64,000 nucleotides of DNA from assembly GCF_019972155.1 (NCBI RefSeq), contig NZ_BOVL01000010.1:1-64000 (forward strand), written 5' to 3'. The notes beneath the pieces are model-generated. The model was not told where the DNA came from. It saw only the letters and a program-made list of their open reading frames with translations, and made no database searches. This DNA comes from Bradyrhizobium sp. RD5-C2 (GTDB lineage: Bacteria > Pseudomonadota > Alphaproteobacteria > Rhizobiales > Xanthobacteraceae). Positions 1-9,470 of this stretch are shown here, in pieces (position 1 is the stretch's first letter; each line of letters opens with the position of its first letter). Position numbers and translations under genes: made by a program.

Positions 1-159
1 GGTCCTCAATGCCATCATGCGAGACCGAAAGCCGTACCTGCAAACCAAACCAACATAACAGTTGCCGGCCTTCGCCGGGACGACGATGGGAGATAGTCTC
101 GCGCGCAGTACTCCTCGTCGCCGGCCCCAGCGATTGTTCAATCCTTGCGCAGCTGCATA
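1..159. other. Left-edge intergenic region
   Basis: No credible gene is visible. Around 60-92 there is a short piece of the intergenic repeat seen elsewhere in the window (a CCGGC/GCCGG hairpin followed by GACGACGATGG). The region lies downstream of the leftward membrane-protein gene that ends at 160. Confidence 0.5.
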
Positions 160-447
160 CTATTCCACCGCGGCGCCCACCGGCGGTCCGCCCGGCGGGC
201 GGTGCAGGAAGGTGATCGACGCATAGGCACCGACCCACGAGCCGGCCGCTGCGAAGGCGACATAGAGCCAGTTCTCGGTGTAGCTGATCACCGCATAGGA
301 GGAGAGCACGTACCAGACGCTGCTCCAGGTCGCGGCCGGCACGCGCTTGCGCGCGACGACTGCCGAGGTGAACATGACATAGACCGCGTCGGTGGCCGCG
401 GTCGCGAGGAAGACACCGCCGGCGGTGAGGGGATCAATGGCAGCCAT
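160..447 (-). CDS. Small membrane protein of unknown function (95 aa)
   Basis: I do not recognise the family with certainty. The 95-residue product is hydrophobic with about three predicted membrane segments (roughly residues 8-28, 42-58 and 62-81) and a short proline/glycine-rich C-terminal tail (HRPPGGPP). The pattern suggests a small integral inner-membrane protein. Coding potential is supported by high GC at third codon positions and an ATG start at 447. It stands alone and is divergent from the CoA-transferase gene. A tandem repeat lies just upstream of its start. Function is unknown. Confidence 0.7.
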   Translation of the reverse strand: MAAIDPLTAGGVFLATAATDAVYVMFTSAVVARKRVPAATWSSVWYVLSSYAVISYTENWLYVAFAAAGSWVGAYASITFLHRPPGGPPVGAAVE

Positions 448-476
448 TGCAACTCCTGTTCGGGTCGGGCAGAGCT

Positions 477-583
477 AAGGCATGGTCCGGGAAAGTGTGA
501 AACCGTTTTTCGAAAAGATCATGCCCAAATAAGGCATGGTCCGGAAAAGCGTGAAGCCGCTTTCCGGGAAGATGATGCCAAAT
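477..583. repeat. Two tandem copies of a ~54-bp palindromic intergenic repeat
   Basis: Copy 1 (477-530) and copy 2 (531-583) both begin AAGGCATGGTCCGG and end with a GATCATGCC or GATGATGCC segment. Each copy therefore has inverted ends (GGCATGGTC/GATCATGCC) around a GAAAAG-type core. The same family occurs at 3463-3536. It sits between two divergent genes. Confidence 0.75.
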
Positions 584-654
584 ACGGGTTGGGACCGGGC
601 ATTGCCATTTTGTCATCATGCTCGGGCATAGAATAATCGCAAACAGGAATGCGC

Positions 655-2061
655 ATGCAGGACATCCGTGAAATCCTTTCCGATGTCTGGACCGGCACCG
701 GTGGCGCGCCGTCCGCGCTCGATGCGGTCGCCCTGACCGGCAGCGAGCCGCAATTGCCGTCGTCGTTTCGGGTCGCAGCGGCGGCGCAGGTGCCGATTGC
801 CGCGGCGGGCCTTGCGGCGGCCGAGATCTGGAAAGCCCGCAGCGGCGAGCCGCAGGACGTCGCGGTCGACATGCGCCATGCCGTCGTCGAATGCCGCAGC
901 GAGCGTTATCTGCGGGTTGACGACAAGCCGCCGCCACCGGCCTGGGACAAGATCGCCGGCGTCTACCGTGTCCGCGACAACCGCTTCGTCCGCCTGCACA
1001 CCAATTTCCCGCATCACCGCGACGCCGTCTGCAAGGTGCTCGGCTGCAACGCCGAGCGCGACGATGTCCAGGCCGCGCTGCTGCAATGGGACGGCGAGGC
1101 GTTCGAGACCGCGGCCTATGCGGCCGGCGGCGTCGTCGCCTTGATGCGCTCGTATGACGAATGGTCAGCGACGCCGCATGCAGAAGAACTTGCAAGACTG
1201 CCGCTGATCTCGATCGAGAAGATCGGCGAGGCCGTGCCAAAGCCGTGGCCCGCGGGAGAGCGGCCGCTGGGCGGCATCCGGGTGCTCGATTTGTCGCGCG
1301 TGATCGCGGGTCCCGTCGCCGGCCGCACGCTCGCCGCCCACGGCGCCGATGTGCTGCTGATCTCCGGTCCCGATCTGCCTGCTATCCCCTGGCTCACCAT
1401 CGACACCGGCCGCGGCAAGTTGACGAGCTTTCTCGAACTGCGCAGCGAGCAGGGGCGGGCCGTGATGCGCGGCCTCGTCGCGCAGGCCGATATTCTCTCG
1501 CAGGGCTATCGTCCGCAGGCGATTGCGCGGCTCGGCTTCTCGCCGGAGGAAGCGGCCCGCATCAATCCCGGGGGCGTCTATGTGACACTCTCGGCCTATG
1601 GCCATGCCGGTCCGTGGGCAGAGCGCCGCGGCTTCGACTCGCTGGTGCAGACCACGACCGGCTTCAATCATGCCGAAGGGCAGGCCGCCGGCGTCGACGG
1701 GCCGAAGGAATTGCCGGCCCAGATGCTCGACCACGCCACCGGATATTTCATGGCGTTTGGCGCCATGATGGCCAAGGCCCGCCAGGCGCGCGAGGGCGGC
1801 AGCTGGCATGTCCGGGTATCGCTGGCGCAGACCGGGCGCTGGCTGTGGAATCTCGGCCGGCTCGAAGGGGGCCTTGCCACCGAGGACCTGAAGGCGGATG
1901 CGGTGCAGCCCTTCATCGAGCGGCTTCCGTCCGGTTTCGGCACGCTGAGTTCGGTCCGGCACGCCGCCGTGCTGTCGAAGACCCCGGCCCATTGGTCCCG
2001 TCCGGCGATGCCGCTCGGCAGCCACCCTCCAGCGTTTCCTGCCCCGGAGTTTCCCGGATGA
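655..2061 (+). CDS. Family III (CaiB/BaiF-type) CoA-transferase
   Basis: Predicted to move coenzyme A between carboxylic acids through aspartyl-CoA and enzyme anhydride intermediates, in the cytoplasm. The CoA-transferase III core starts near residue 206 (GIRVLDLSRVIAGP, then AAHGADV) and contains RRGFDSLVQ, whose Asp (about residue 328) matches the catalytic Asp of the family. About 200 N-terminal residues precede this core and resemble a degenerate second half-domain, as in other long (about 470 aa) members. I chose the ATG at 655 over the one at 649 because AGGA at 645-648 is six bases upstream of it. The substrate is unknown and neighbours do not define a pathway. Confidence 0.85.
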   Translation: MQDIREILSDVWTGTGGAPSALDAVALTGSEPQLPSSFRVAAAAQVPIAAAGLAAAEIWKARSGEPQDVAVDMRHAVVECRSERYLRVDDKPPPPAWDKIAGVYRVRDNRFVRLHTNFPHHRDAVCKVLGCNAERDDVQAALLQWDGEAFETAAYAAGGVVALMRSYDEWSATPHAEELARLPLISIEKIGEAVPKPWPAGERPLGGIRVLDLSRVIAGPVAGRTLAAHGADVLLISGPDLPAIPWLTIDTGRGKLTSFLELRSEQGRAVMRGLVAQADILSQGYRPQAIARLGFSPEEAARINPGGVYVTLSAYGHAGPWAERRGFDSLVQTTTGFNHAEGQAAGVDGPKELPAQMLDHATGYFMAFGAMMAKARQAREGGSWHVRVSLAQTGRWLWNLGRLEGGLATEDLKADAVQPFIERLPSGFGTLSSVRHAAVLSKTPAHWSRPAMPLGSHPPAFPAPEFPG

Positions 2062-2212
2062 GACATTCAGCCGCCGTTCAGGCTATCCGAACTTTAACGA
2101 CCCGCACCGCCGAAGTGCGATTTTTAGGTTGTTTGAAACGCCAAATCGGCACTATTAGCGCGCCGCTGGGGCTGTCCCGCCGGAAGCTGCAACGATCGAC
2201 CCCGCGGACCGC

Positions 2213-3460
2213 ATGCTGAAAGAGTTTATCAAGCGAATGCAGAGCTTTAGCCGTCCGCGCCTGCTCGTGGCCACGGCGGTGCTGGTGGTCGCCTGCGCGG
2301 GCGCCTATGGCTATACGCGGTTCGGCTCGGACAAGCAGACACCGTCGGAAGTCTCCAGCCAGTCCCGCAAGGGCGGCACGCGCTATGCGCCGTCGCCGGC
2401 CGAGTGGGCCAGCCTGACCTTCCAGACCGTGGCCGAGCACACCTTCCGCTCCGAACTGGTGACTGAGGGCAAGATCGGGATCGACGAGGACCGCTCCACC
2501 CCGGTCTACTCGCCCTATACCGGGCGGGTGACCCGTCTCATGGTGCGGCCGGGTGATACGGTGGTGAAGGGGCAGCCGCTGTTCGTGATCGAAGCGGCCG
2601 ACACCGTGCAGGCGCAGAACGATTACGTCGCCGCGCTGACCGGCCTCAACAAGGCCCAGTCGGCGCTCGACCTGGCCCAGATCCAGGAGAAGCGCGCCAA
2701 GGACCTGTCCGAGGGCAAGGCGATCCCGCTGAAGGATTATCAGACTGCGCAGGCCGCGCTTGTACAGGCGCAGAACGATGCGCGCTCGGCGCAGACGCTG
2801 CTGGAAGCCGCGCAGAACAAGCTGCACATCCTCGGCTTCGGCGACGAAGCCATCACGACCTTGCAGCAGAAGGGCCGCCTCAATCCGGAGACGACGGTGT
2901 TCGCGCCGATCGGCGGCACCGTGGTCCAGCGCAAGGCCGGCCCCGGCCAGTATGTCTCGACCGGTGCCAGCGATCCGGTCTATGTGATCGGCGATCTCTC
3001 GACGGTCTGGCTGATCGCCTTCGTCCGAGAATCCGACGCCGACAATGTCGCGGTCGGGCAGGACCTCAGCTTCAGCGTGATGGCGCTGCCGGGCAAGGTG
3101 CTGAACGCCCGCGTCAACTATGTCGCCGCCGCGATCGATGCGACCTCGCGCCGGCTTCTGGTCCGCGCCACCATCGACAACGCCGACAATCGGCTGAAGC
3201 CCGAGATGTTCGCCAATGTGACGCTGTATTCGAAGGGCGACCACCCGGCGGTCGGCGTGCCGAAACAGGCGCTGATCTACGAGGGCGATCAGGTTCGCGT
3301 CTGGGTCGCGAAGGCCGACGACAAGACCATCGAGCTGCGCCAGATCAAGCCCGGCCTCATCAATGGCGACCTCGTCGAGGTCGCCGGCAATCTCAAGCCG
3401 GGCGAGCAGATCGTGACGAAGGGAAGCCTCTTCATCGACCGCGCCGCATCAGGTACCTAG
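2213..3460 (+). CDS. RND efflux periplasmic adaptor subunit (CzcB/CusB-like)
   Basis: Membrane fusion protein linking the inner-membrane RND pump to an outer-membrane channel. Residues about 18-36 form a single N-terminal membrane anchor or uncleaved signal. They are followed by a barrel-sandwich/lipoyl half-motif (YSPYTGRVTRLMVRPGD), an alanine/glutamine-rich alpha-hairpin (about residues 140-200), the second lipoyl half (VFAPIGGTVVQRKAGPGQYV), then beta-barrel and membrane-proximal domains. Length (415 aa) is normal for heavy-metal-type adaptors. The gene is 114 bp upstream of the RND permease, so the two are probably co-transcribed with a repeat element between them. No dedicated CzcC gene is present. 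The exported substrate cannot be read from the sequence. Confidence 0.9.
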   Translation: MLKEFIKRMQSFSRPRLLVATAVLVVACAGAYGYTRFGSDKQTPSEVSSQSRKGGTRYAPSPAEWASLTFQTVAEHTFRSELVTEGKIGIDEDRSTPVYSPYTGRVTRLMVRPGDTVVKGQPLFVIEAADTVQAQNDYVAALTGLNKAQSALDLAQIQEKRAKDLSEGKAIPLKDYQTAQAALVQAQNDARSAQTLLEAAQNKLHILGFGDEAITTLQQKGRLNPETTVFAPIGGTVVQRKAGPGQYVSTGASDPVYVIGDLSTVWLIAFVRESDADNVAVGQDLSFSVMALPGKVLNARVNYVAAAIDATSRRLLVRATIDNADNRLKPEMFANVTLYSKGDHPAVGVPKQALIYEGDQVRVWVAKADDKTIELRQIKPGLINGDLVEVAGNLKPGEQIVTKGSLFIDRAASGT

Positions 3461-3462
3461 CA

Positions 3463-3536
3463 GCATGATCCGGAAAAGTGGGAACCGGCTTTCCCTCGCG
3501 ACAAACGCGAAACGCGTTTGCGCGGAGACCATGCTC
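3463..3536. repeat. Palindromic intergenic repeat inside the RND operon
   Basis: Begins GCATGATCCGGAAAAGTGG and ends GAGACCATGC, so the ends are inverted (GCATGATC/GACCATGC). The centre contains GCGAAACGCGTTTGCG, itself palindromic. It belongs to the same family as 477-583 and can fold as RNA between the adaptor and permease cistrons. Confidence 0.75.
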
Positions 3537-3574
3537 ACCAAGAAAAATCCTCTCCGTTGAAAGTGCCGATCTGA

Positions 3575-6500
3575 ATGGATCGCCTCGTCGCCCTTGCCGT
3601 CAATCGCCGCTACTTGATGGTGGCCATGTTCGTCGTCGTCATCATCGGCGGCCTGTTTGCGTTCAAGCAGCTCAACATCGAGGCCTATCCCGATCCGACC
3701 CCGCCGATGGTCGACATCGTGACGCAGAGCCCGGGCCTCTCGGCCGAGGAGATCGAGCGCTATATCACGATCCCGATCGAGACCCAGGTCGCCGGCATCA
3801 AGAACCTCAAGACCATCCGCACCATCTCGCTGTACGGTCTCTCCGACGTCAAGCTGCAGTTCTCCTTCGACTACACCTATGACGAGGCGCTGCAGCAGGT
3901 GCTCAATCGGCTGTCGCAGCTCGCGCCGCTGCCAGGCAACGTGCAGCCCGGCATCTCCCCGACAAGCCCGATCGGCGAAATCTTCCGCTACCGGCTGAAG
4001 GGACCGCCGAACTACAGCGTGCTCGATCTCAAGACGTTGCAGGACTGGGTGCTGCAACGGCGCTTCCGCGCAGTGCCCGGCGTGATCGACGTCACCGGCT
4101 GGGGCGGCAAGACCAAGACCTACGAGATTCAGGTCGACTTCAACAAGCTGGTCGCCAACGGCCTGACGTTGCCGCAGGTGCTGCAGGCGGTTTCCAACGC
4201 CAACATCAATGTCGGCGGCAACACCGTGAACATCGGCTCGCAATCGGCGGTAGTGCGCGGCGTCGGTCTGATCCGTTCGATCGACGATCTCGCCAACACC
4301 ATGATCTCGCAATCAGGCGGCAATCCGGTGCTGGTCAGGGACATCGGCACTGTGACGATCGGCGAGAAGCCGCGGCTCGGCATCGCCGGCATCGACAGTG
4401 ACGACGACATCGTGCAGGGCATCGTGCTGATGCGCCGCGGCGAGCAAAGCTCGCCGACCATTGCCCGCGTCGAGCAACTGGTCAACCAGATCAACAGTTC
4501 CTCGATCCTGCCGCCGGGCGTCAAGATCGAGCGCATCTACGACCGCAAGGATCTGATCGAGCTCACCACCCACACCGTGCTGCACAACATGGTGGTCGGC
4601 ATCCTGCTGATCGTGCTGTTGCAGTGGATCTTCCTCGGCGATCTGCGCAGCGCGCTGATCGTCGGCGCGACGATTCCGTTCGCGCTGTTCTTCGCCGTGA
4701 TCATCCTGGTGCTGCGCGGCGAATCCGCCAATCTGCTCTCGGTCGGCGCGATCGATTTCGGACTGATCGTCGACGCCACCGTGATCATGGTGGAGGCGAT
4801 CTTCCGCAGATTATCGCAGACCACGGCACTGTCGGAAGCCGAGCGCGAGCACATCTCCGACGACACGGTGATGGGCATGAAGAGCCATGCGATCCTGTCG
4901 GCGGCGGCCGACGTATCGCGCTCGATCTTCTTCGCCGCGACCATCATCGTCGCCGCGTTCCTGCCGCTGTTCACGCTGGGTGGTGTCGAGGGCAACATCT
5001 TCGGGCCGATGGCGCGAACCTATGCCTATGCGTTGGCGGGCGGATTGCTGGCGACGTTCACGATCACGCCGGCCCTGAGCGCGATCATCCTGCCCGCGCA
5101 TATTCACGAAACCGAAACCTGGATCGTCAAGAAGCTCGATGCGATCTACCTGCCGGCGCTGAACTGGGCGATCGCCAACCGCAAGATCGTGATGGCCGGT
5201 GCGGCCGGCCTCGTTGTCACGACGATCATCTGCGTGCGGTTCCTCGGCCTCGAATTCCTGCCCAAGCTGGAAGAGGGCAATCTGTGGATCCGCGCCACGC
5301 TGCCGCCGACGATCTCGCTGCAGGAAGGCAACGCCTATGTCAACGAGATGCGGAAGCTGATCAGCAGCCGTCCCGAGGTAGTGTCGGTGGTGTCGCAGCA
5401 CGGCCGTCCCGACGACGGCACCGACGCCGCCGGATTCTTCAATGCTGAATTCTTCGCGCCGCTGAAGCCGGCCGGCGAATGGCCGGGCACGCATGACAAG
5501 GACGTGCTCACCGCGCAATTGCTCGCGCAGTTGCAGGATAAGTTCCCTGGCGTCGAATTCAACTTCTCGCAATACCTGCAGGACAACGTGTCGGAGGCGG
5601 TGTCCGGCGTGAAGGGCGAGAACTCGATCAAGCTCTATGGCAACGATTTGCAGGCGCTGACCGACACCGCCAACAAGATCAAATCGGTGTTGGCGACAGT
5701 GCAAGGTGTCACCGACCTCGCGGTGTTCACCTCGCTCGGCCAGCCGACCGTCCAGATCGACGTCGACCGGGCGCGGGCGGCGCGCTACGGCCTGTCGCCT
5801 GGCGACATCAACGCCACGATCAAGGTTGCCGTCGGCGGCGACACCGCAGGCGATCTCTATGAACCCGGCAGCGACCGGCACTTCCCGATCATCGTCCGTC
5901 TTGCGCCGGAATATCGCAAGAGCGCGGAGGCGATCCAGAACCTGCGGATCGGGGCAACGAATCCGAATGGCGGGGTCACGCAGATCCCGCTCTCTGAAGT
6001 GGCCTCGATCAAGCTGATCTCCGGCGCCGCCTACATCTATCGCGAGCAGCAGGAGCGCTATCTGCCGATCAAGTTCTCGGTGCGTGACCGCGACCTCGGC
6101 AGTGCGATCCTGGAAGCGCAGCAGAAGGTCAACGAGCAGGTCCAGTTGCCGCCCGGCTCGCGTATCGAATGGGTGGGCGAGTTCGGCAATTTGCAGGACG
6201 CGATCAAGCGGCTGTCGGTCGTGGTGCCGATCAGCCTCGTGCTGATCGCGGTGCTGCTGTTCTTGAATTTCGGCTCGATGGTCGACACCATGCTCGCGAT
6301 GAGCGTGATTCCGATGGCGATCTTCGGCGGCGTGCTCGGGCTGCTGATCTCGGGCATTCCGTTCAGCGTGTCGGCGGCGATCGGCTTCATCGCGCTGTTC
6401 GGCATCGCGGTGATGGACGGCATCATCATCCTGTCGCAGTTCAACCAGCTGATCGACGAAGGCTATGACCGGATGCGCGCGGTGATCCGCACCGGCGAGC

Positions 6501-6709
6501 TGCAGCTTCGTCCGGTGCTGATGACCTGCGTCGTCGCCGGCATCGGCCTGTTGCCGGCGGCGGTGTCGGAGGGCATCGGCTCGCAGGTGCAGAAGCCGCT
6601 CGCGATCGTCGTCGTCACCGGCATGATGGTGGCGCCGCTGGTGATCCTGATCACGCTGCCGGTCCTGATCTCCTATTTTTCGCGCCGGCCGAAGGACAGC
6701 GTCAGGTAA
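3575..6709 (+). CDS. Heavy-metal-type RND efflux permease (CzcA/CusA family)
   Basis: Large proton-driven inner-membrane pump (1044 aa, the usual size) with 12 expected membrane helices: TM1 at about residues 12-32, a first large periplasmic loop, helices around 340-560, a second loop, and the final helices at about 885-1035. The HME-type proton-relay signature is present in helix 4 (DFGLIVDATVIMVE, with D394, D400 and E407). The usual DGAVVIVEN variant is altered to DATVIMVEA, so it is not a textbook CzcA. It pairs with the adaptor upstream. Its stop overlaps the convergent amidohydrolase gene by 8 bp. The TolC-family gene about 1 kb downstream lies on the other strand and is only a candidate partner. 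Confidence 0.92.
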   Translation: MDRLVALAVNRRYLMVAMFVVVIIGGLFAFKQLNIEAYPDPTPPMVDIVTQSPGLSAEEIERYITIPIETQVAGIKNLKTIRTISLYGLSDVKLQFSFDYTYDEALQQVLNRLSQLAPLPGNVQPGISPTSPIGEIFRYRLKGPPNYSVLDLKTLQDWVLQRRFRAVPGVIDVTGWGGKTKTYEIQVDFNKLVANGLTLPQVLQAVSNANINVGGNTVNIGSQSAVVRGVGLIRSIDDLANTMISQSGGNPVLVRDIGTVTIGEKPRLGIAGIDSDDDIVQGIVLMRRGEQSSPTIARVEQLVNQINSSSILPPGVKIERIYDRKDLIELTTHTVLHNMVVGILLIVLLQWIFLGDLRSALIVGATIPFALFFAVIILVLRGESANLLSVGAIDFGLIVDATVIMVEAIFRRLSQTTALSEAEREHISDDTVMGMKSHAILSAAADVSRSIFFAATIIVAAFLPLFTLGGVEGNIFGPMARTYAYALAGGLLATFTITPALSAIILPAHIHETETWIVKKLDAIYLPALNWAIANRKIVMAGAAGLVVTTIICVRFLGLEFLPKLEEGNLWIRATLPPTISLQEGNAYVNEMRKLISSRPEVVSVVSQHGRPDDGTDAAGFFNAEFFAPLKPAGEWPGTHDKDVLTAQLLAQLQDKFPGVEFNFSQYLQDNVSEAVSGVKGENSIKLYGNDLQALTDTANKIKSVLATVQGVTDLAVFTSLGQPTVQIDVDRARAARYGLSPGDINATIKVAVGGDTAGDLYEPGSDRHFPIIVRLAPEYRKSAEAIQNLRIGATNPNGGVTQIPLSEVASIKLISGAAYIYREQQERYLPIKFSVRDRDLGSAILEAQQKVNEQVQLPPGSRIEWVGEFGNLQDAIKRLSVVVPISLVLIAVLLFLNFGSMVDTMLAMSVIPMAIFGGVLGLLISGIPFSVSAAIGFIALFGIAVMDGIIILSQFNQLIDEGYDRMRAVIRTGELQLRPVLMTCVVAGIGLLPAAVSEGIGSQVQKPLAIVVVTGMMVAPLVILITLPVLISYFSRRPKDSVR

Positions 6710-7670
6710 AGCCGTAGAGCTGCGCCGGATTGTCGACCAGGATGGTCTTGCGCACCGCGGCGTCCGGCGCCCAGACCGGGAGCTGGTTGAGGAGGCGGCC
6801 GTCGTCGATCTGGTACAGCGGCGTGACGTCGGTGACTTGCTTGCCCGCCGGCGTCACCGAATCCGGGTGCGGCCAGTCGGTGCCCCAGACGATGCGCTCG
6901 GCATTGGCCGCGATCAGCGCTTGGGCCAGCGGCGCGGCGTCGGCATAGTCGGGCGCGAGCTTGGAGGCGCGGTAGGCGCCGGAAATCTTGACATACGCCT
7001 TGCCGGATTTGACCAGCGCGAGCAGGTCGTCAAATCCCGGCTGGCCCGTGCCGAGCGCGGCCTCGGCGCCGCCGAAATGGTCGAACACCACGGGCACCGG
7101 CGCTGCAGCGACCAGGTCCTTGATCGCGGAGATCATGGCGAGGCTGGTGAACAGCTGGACGTGCCAGCCACGCGCTTTCATCCGCTCGATCGCGGCCGAG
7201 AAGCGCTGCCGGCCGACATTGGGATCGTTGACGCCGCCGGTCGCGAGGTTGAGGCGGATGCCGCGGAAGCCGGCCTTCTGCATGGCGTCGAGATCGCTCT
7301 CGCTGGTCTTGTCGTCGATCACGGCAACGCCGCGCGCCGTGGGACCGCGCGCCGTCATGCCGAACAGCGTCGACGAATTGTCGGGGCCGTAGACGCTCGG
7401 CGTCACGATCACCACGCGCTCGACATGCAGCGCCTTGTGCAGCGCGCTCATCTCCTCCGGCGAGGCCGGTTCCGGCGTGTAGACGCGGCCGGCGAAGAAC
7501 GGGAATTTCGCGGGGTCGCCATGGATGTGGGTGTGGCAGTCGCAGGCACCGGCAGGAATGTCGAAGCTCACCGGAGTAGATGGTTGCGATGCCTTGGAAA
7601 ATGCGTTGCTGCCGGTCATGGTCACTCCCGCTGCGATGGAAGCCAGCATCATACCGCGTCGCGTCAGCAT
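6702..7670 (-). CDS. Tat-exported amidohydrolase (amidohydrolase_2 / LigI-like family)
   Basis: TIM-barrel metal hydrolase of the superfamily that includes 2-pyrone-4,6-dicarboxylate lactonase. The N-terminus is a twin-arginine-type signal (TRRGMMLASIAAGV). The metal-site motifs are CDCHTHIHGD near residue 44, FDHFGG in mid-protein, and WGTDWPHPDS late in the barrel. These fit hydrolysis of a lactone or related carboxylate, but the substrate is not known. The product should act in the periplasm if Tat export occurs. The gene is convergent with the RND permease. Confidence 0.85.
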   Translation of the reverse strand: MLTRRGMMLASIAAGVTMTGSNAFSKASQPSTPVSFDIPAGACDCHTHIHGDPAKFPFFAGRVYTPEPASPEEMSALHKALHVERVVIVTPSVYGPDNSSTLFGMTARGPTARGVAVIDDKTSESDLDAMQKAGFRGIRLNLATGGVNDPNVGRQRFSAAIERMKARGWHVQLFTSLAMISAIKDLVAAAPVPVVFDHFGGAEAALGTGQPGFDDLLALVKSGKAYVKISGAYRASKLAPDYADAAPLAQALIAANAERIVWGTDWPHPDSVTPAGKQVTDVTPLYQIDDGRLLNQLPVWAPDAAVRKTILVDNPAQLYGFT

Positions 7671-7808
7671 TGGACGTCTCCCTGCGTGCTCGGCTGTTAT
7701 GCGCGCACTCCGCGCACCGGCATTGTTGATGGCCGGCGGGGGTGGAGGTTATCGGCGGAGAGAGCGGGCGGAAAGGGCCGGTTCGCGGTGCGAACGGTTC
7801 CCCAAAGA

Positions 7809-9227
7809 CTATTGTCCAGACGGCGTGCGCAGGCCGTGCCAGGCGTCGCGCACCTGATGGTAGTGCACCTCGGGCAGATAGTCGGGCGTCTTGAGATTGA
7901 GCGTCTTGACGTCGAGACGCCCGGTCGCGCTGAGCAGCGTGTAGCAGGCGATCACGCGGTCGCGCTGCGCGCCGATCAGCCGGGCGCGCGCCGTGATCAG
8001 GTCCTGCTGGGCGTTGAGCACGTCGACCGTAGTGCGCTGGCCGCCGGCGGCTTCCTTCTGCACGCCGGCGAGCGCAACCTCCGCGGCCTTCACCTCGGAC
8101 TCGGAGGCCGACACCGCGATCTTGGCGCCCTCATTGGCGACCCAGGCGCTGACCACGGCGGTCTTGGCCTGGTTGCGGACCTGGTCCAGCACGAGGCGGC
8201 TCTGCGCCGCCACTTCCTTGGCCTGCCGGGTCTGCGAGGCCGCGGTGCCGCCGTCATAGATCGGCTGCGTGACCTGGCCGATCACCGAGGCCTGGTCGGT
8301 CCCGAAAGTACCCAGCGTGGGGTCGCTGTCGCGGCTGCGGCTGATGCTGCCTTGCAGGGTGACGTTCGGCATCAGGCTGCTCTCGGCGACGCGGATCGAG
8401 GTCGAGGCGACGTCGACGTCGAAGCCCGCGGCCATCACGGCCGGATGCTCGCGCACCGCAAGCGCGATCGAATCCTCGCGGCTGCGCGGCAGCAGCCGGT
8501 CGATGGTCTCGGCCGGACGCAATTGCGACGGCGCGCTGCCGACCACCTGCGAATAGGTCGCCTGGCTGATCGCGAAGTTGACCTCAGCGGCGTTGAGATC
8601 GGACAGGCCGCGGTTGAGCCGGGCCTCGGCTTGCGCGGTATCGGTCGGCGTGACGTCGCCGGCATTGAGGCGGCGCTGGGTGATCGCCTGGGTCTCCTTC
8701 AGGAACGCGACGTTGGCGCGCTGCGCCTCGACCAGGGTCTGGTTGGCGAGCACGTTGGTATAGGCGGTGACGGCGTCGAGCAACACGCCCTGGCCGACAT
8801 TGCGCAGGGCCTCGCGGCCGGACTGCACCTGCAATTCGGCGACGCGGACGCTGTTGGCGGTCTTGAAGCCGTTGAACAGGGTCTGGGTCACGGTGACCCC
8901 GATCTGCCAGGGCTTCAGCGTCGCGCCCTGGATCACGTTGCCGGGCAACTGGTCGCGCACAGCCTGGAGGCCCAACGAGAGGCCGGCGGTGATCTGAGGG
9001 CGGTAGCCAGCCAGCGCCTGCGGCACGTTCTCGTCGGTGGCGCGCTGGCGCGCCCGTTCGGCATTGAGCTGCGGATTGGTCTGATACGCCTTGACCAGGG
9101 CTTCCGGCAGGCTCTCGGCGCGGGCCGCGGTGTCCGTCAGCAGCGCGCAGGCCAGCGCGCCAAGGCCGATGCCCGAAAAAAGCACGCGCCTCGCTACGTC
9201 GCCAATATCAGCGGCACGCCCAACCAT
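7809..9227 (-). CDS. TolC-family outer-membrane efflux protein
   Basis: Outer-membrane channel of the TolC type I secretion/efflux class. Two repeated OEP halves can be seen: the N-terminal part begins SLPEALVKAYQTNPQLNAERAR, with long amphipathic helices rich in Ala, Gln and Arg, and the repeat has QPIYDGGTAASQTRQA. A signal peptide precedes it (hydrophobic run ending AARAES). I chose the ATG at 9227, giving 472 aa with a normal signal, over the longer frame starting at 9284. It could serve the RND pump upstream and other exporters, since it is a separate monocistronic unit divergent from the acetyl-CoA hydrolase gene. Confidence 0.88.
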   Translation of the reverse strand: MVGRAADIGDVARRVLFSGIGLGALACALLTDTAARAESLPEALVKAYQTNPQLNAERARQRATDENVPQALAGYRPQITAGLSLGLQAVRDQLPGNVIQGATLKPWQIGVTVTQTLFNGFKTANSVRVAELQVQSGREALRNVGQGVLLDAVTAYTNVLANQTLVEAQRANVAFLKETQAITQRRLNAGDVTPTDTAQAEARLNRGLSDLNAAEVNFAISQATYSQVVGSAPSQLRPAETIDRLLPRSREDSIALAVREHPAVMAAGFDVDVASTSIRVAESSLMPNVTLQGSISRSRDSDPTLGTFGTDQASVIGQVTQPIYDGGTAASQTRQAKEVAAQSRLVLDQVRNQAKTAVVSAWVANEGAKIAVSASESEVKAAEVALAGVQKEAAGGQRTTVDVLNAQQDLITARARLIGAQRDRVIACYTLLSATGRLDVKTLNLKTPDYLPEVHYHQVRDAWHGLRTPSGQ

Positions 9228-9470
9228 GTGATCCCGCAAACCAAAACCCCGGCAGTCCGCTCTCGCCGATGCCGTTCGACACATCTACCTGTTTACGGGG
9301 CGCCGCCGCCACAGGCAAACCGCCGCGCAACATCTGCACATCATTTCGGTTGTTGTCTGTTGCCGGTTCGTCACAGGCGAGCGCAATTGTCATATGAAGT
9401 ATAAGTTCGAACCGCCGGCCGCCGATTCAGCGCGGCCGGTCATCCACTGCCTTGCCCGGGTTGATCGCAG

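Noticed and set aside
6702..9227. TolC-family protein as the dedicated partner of the RND pair
   Set aside because: It is on the opposite strand and separated by the amidohydrolase gene, so proximity alone does not show that it serves this pump.
6837..9404. Long rightward open reading frame of 855 codons
   Set aside because: It lies on the opposite strand of the amidohydrolase and TolC genes, both of which have clear signal peptides and family motifs. The product is Arg/Gly/Leu-rich with no recognisable domain, as expected for a GC-rich antisense shadow.
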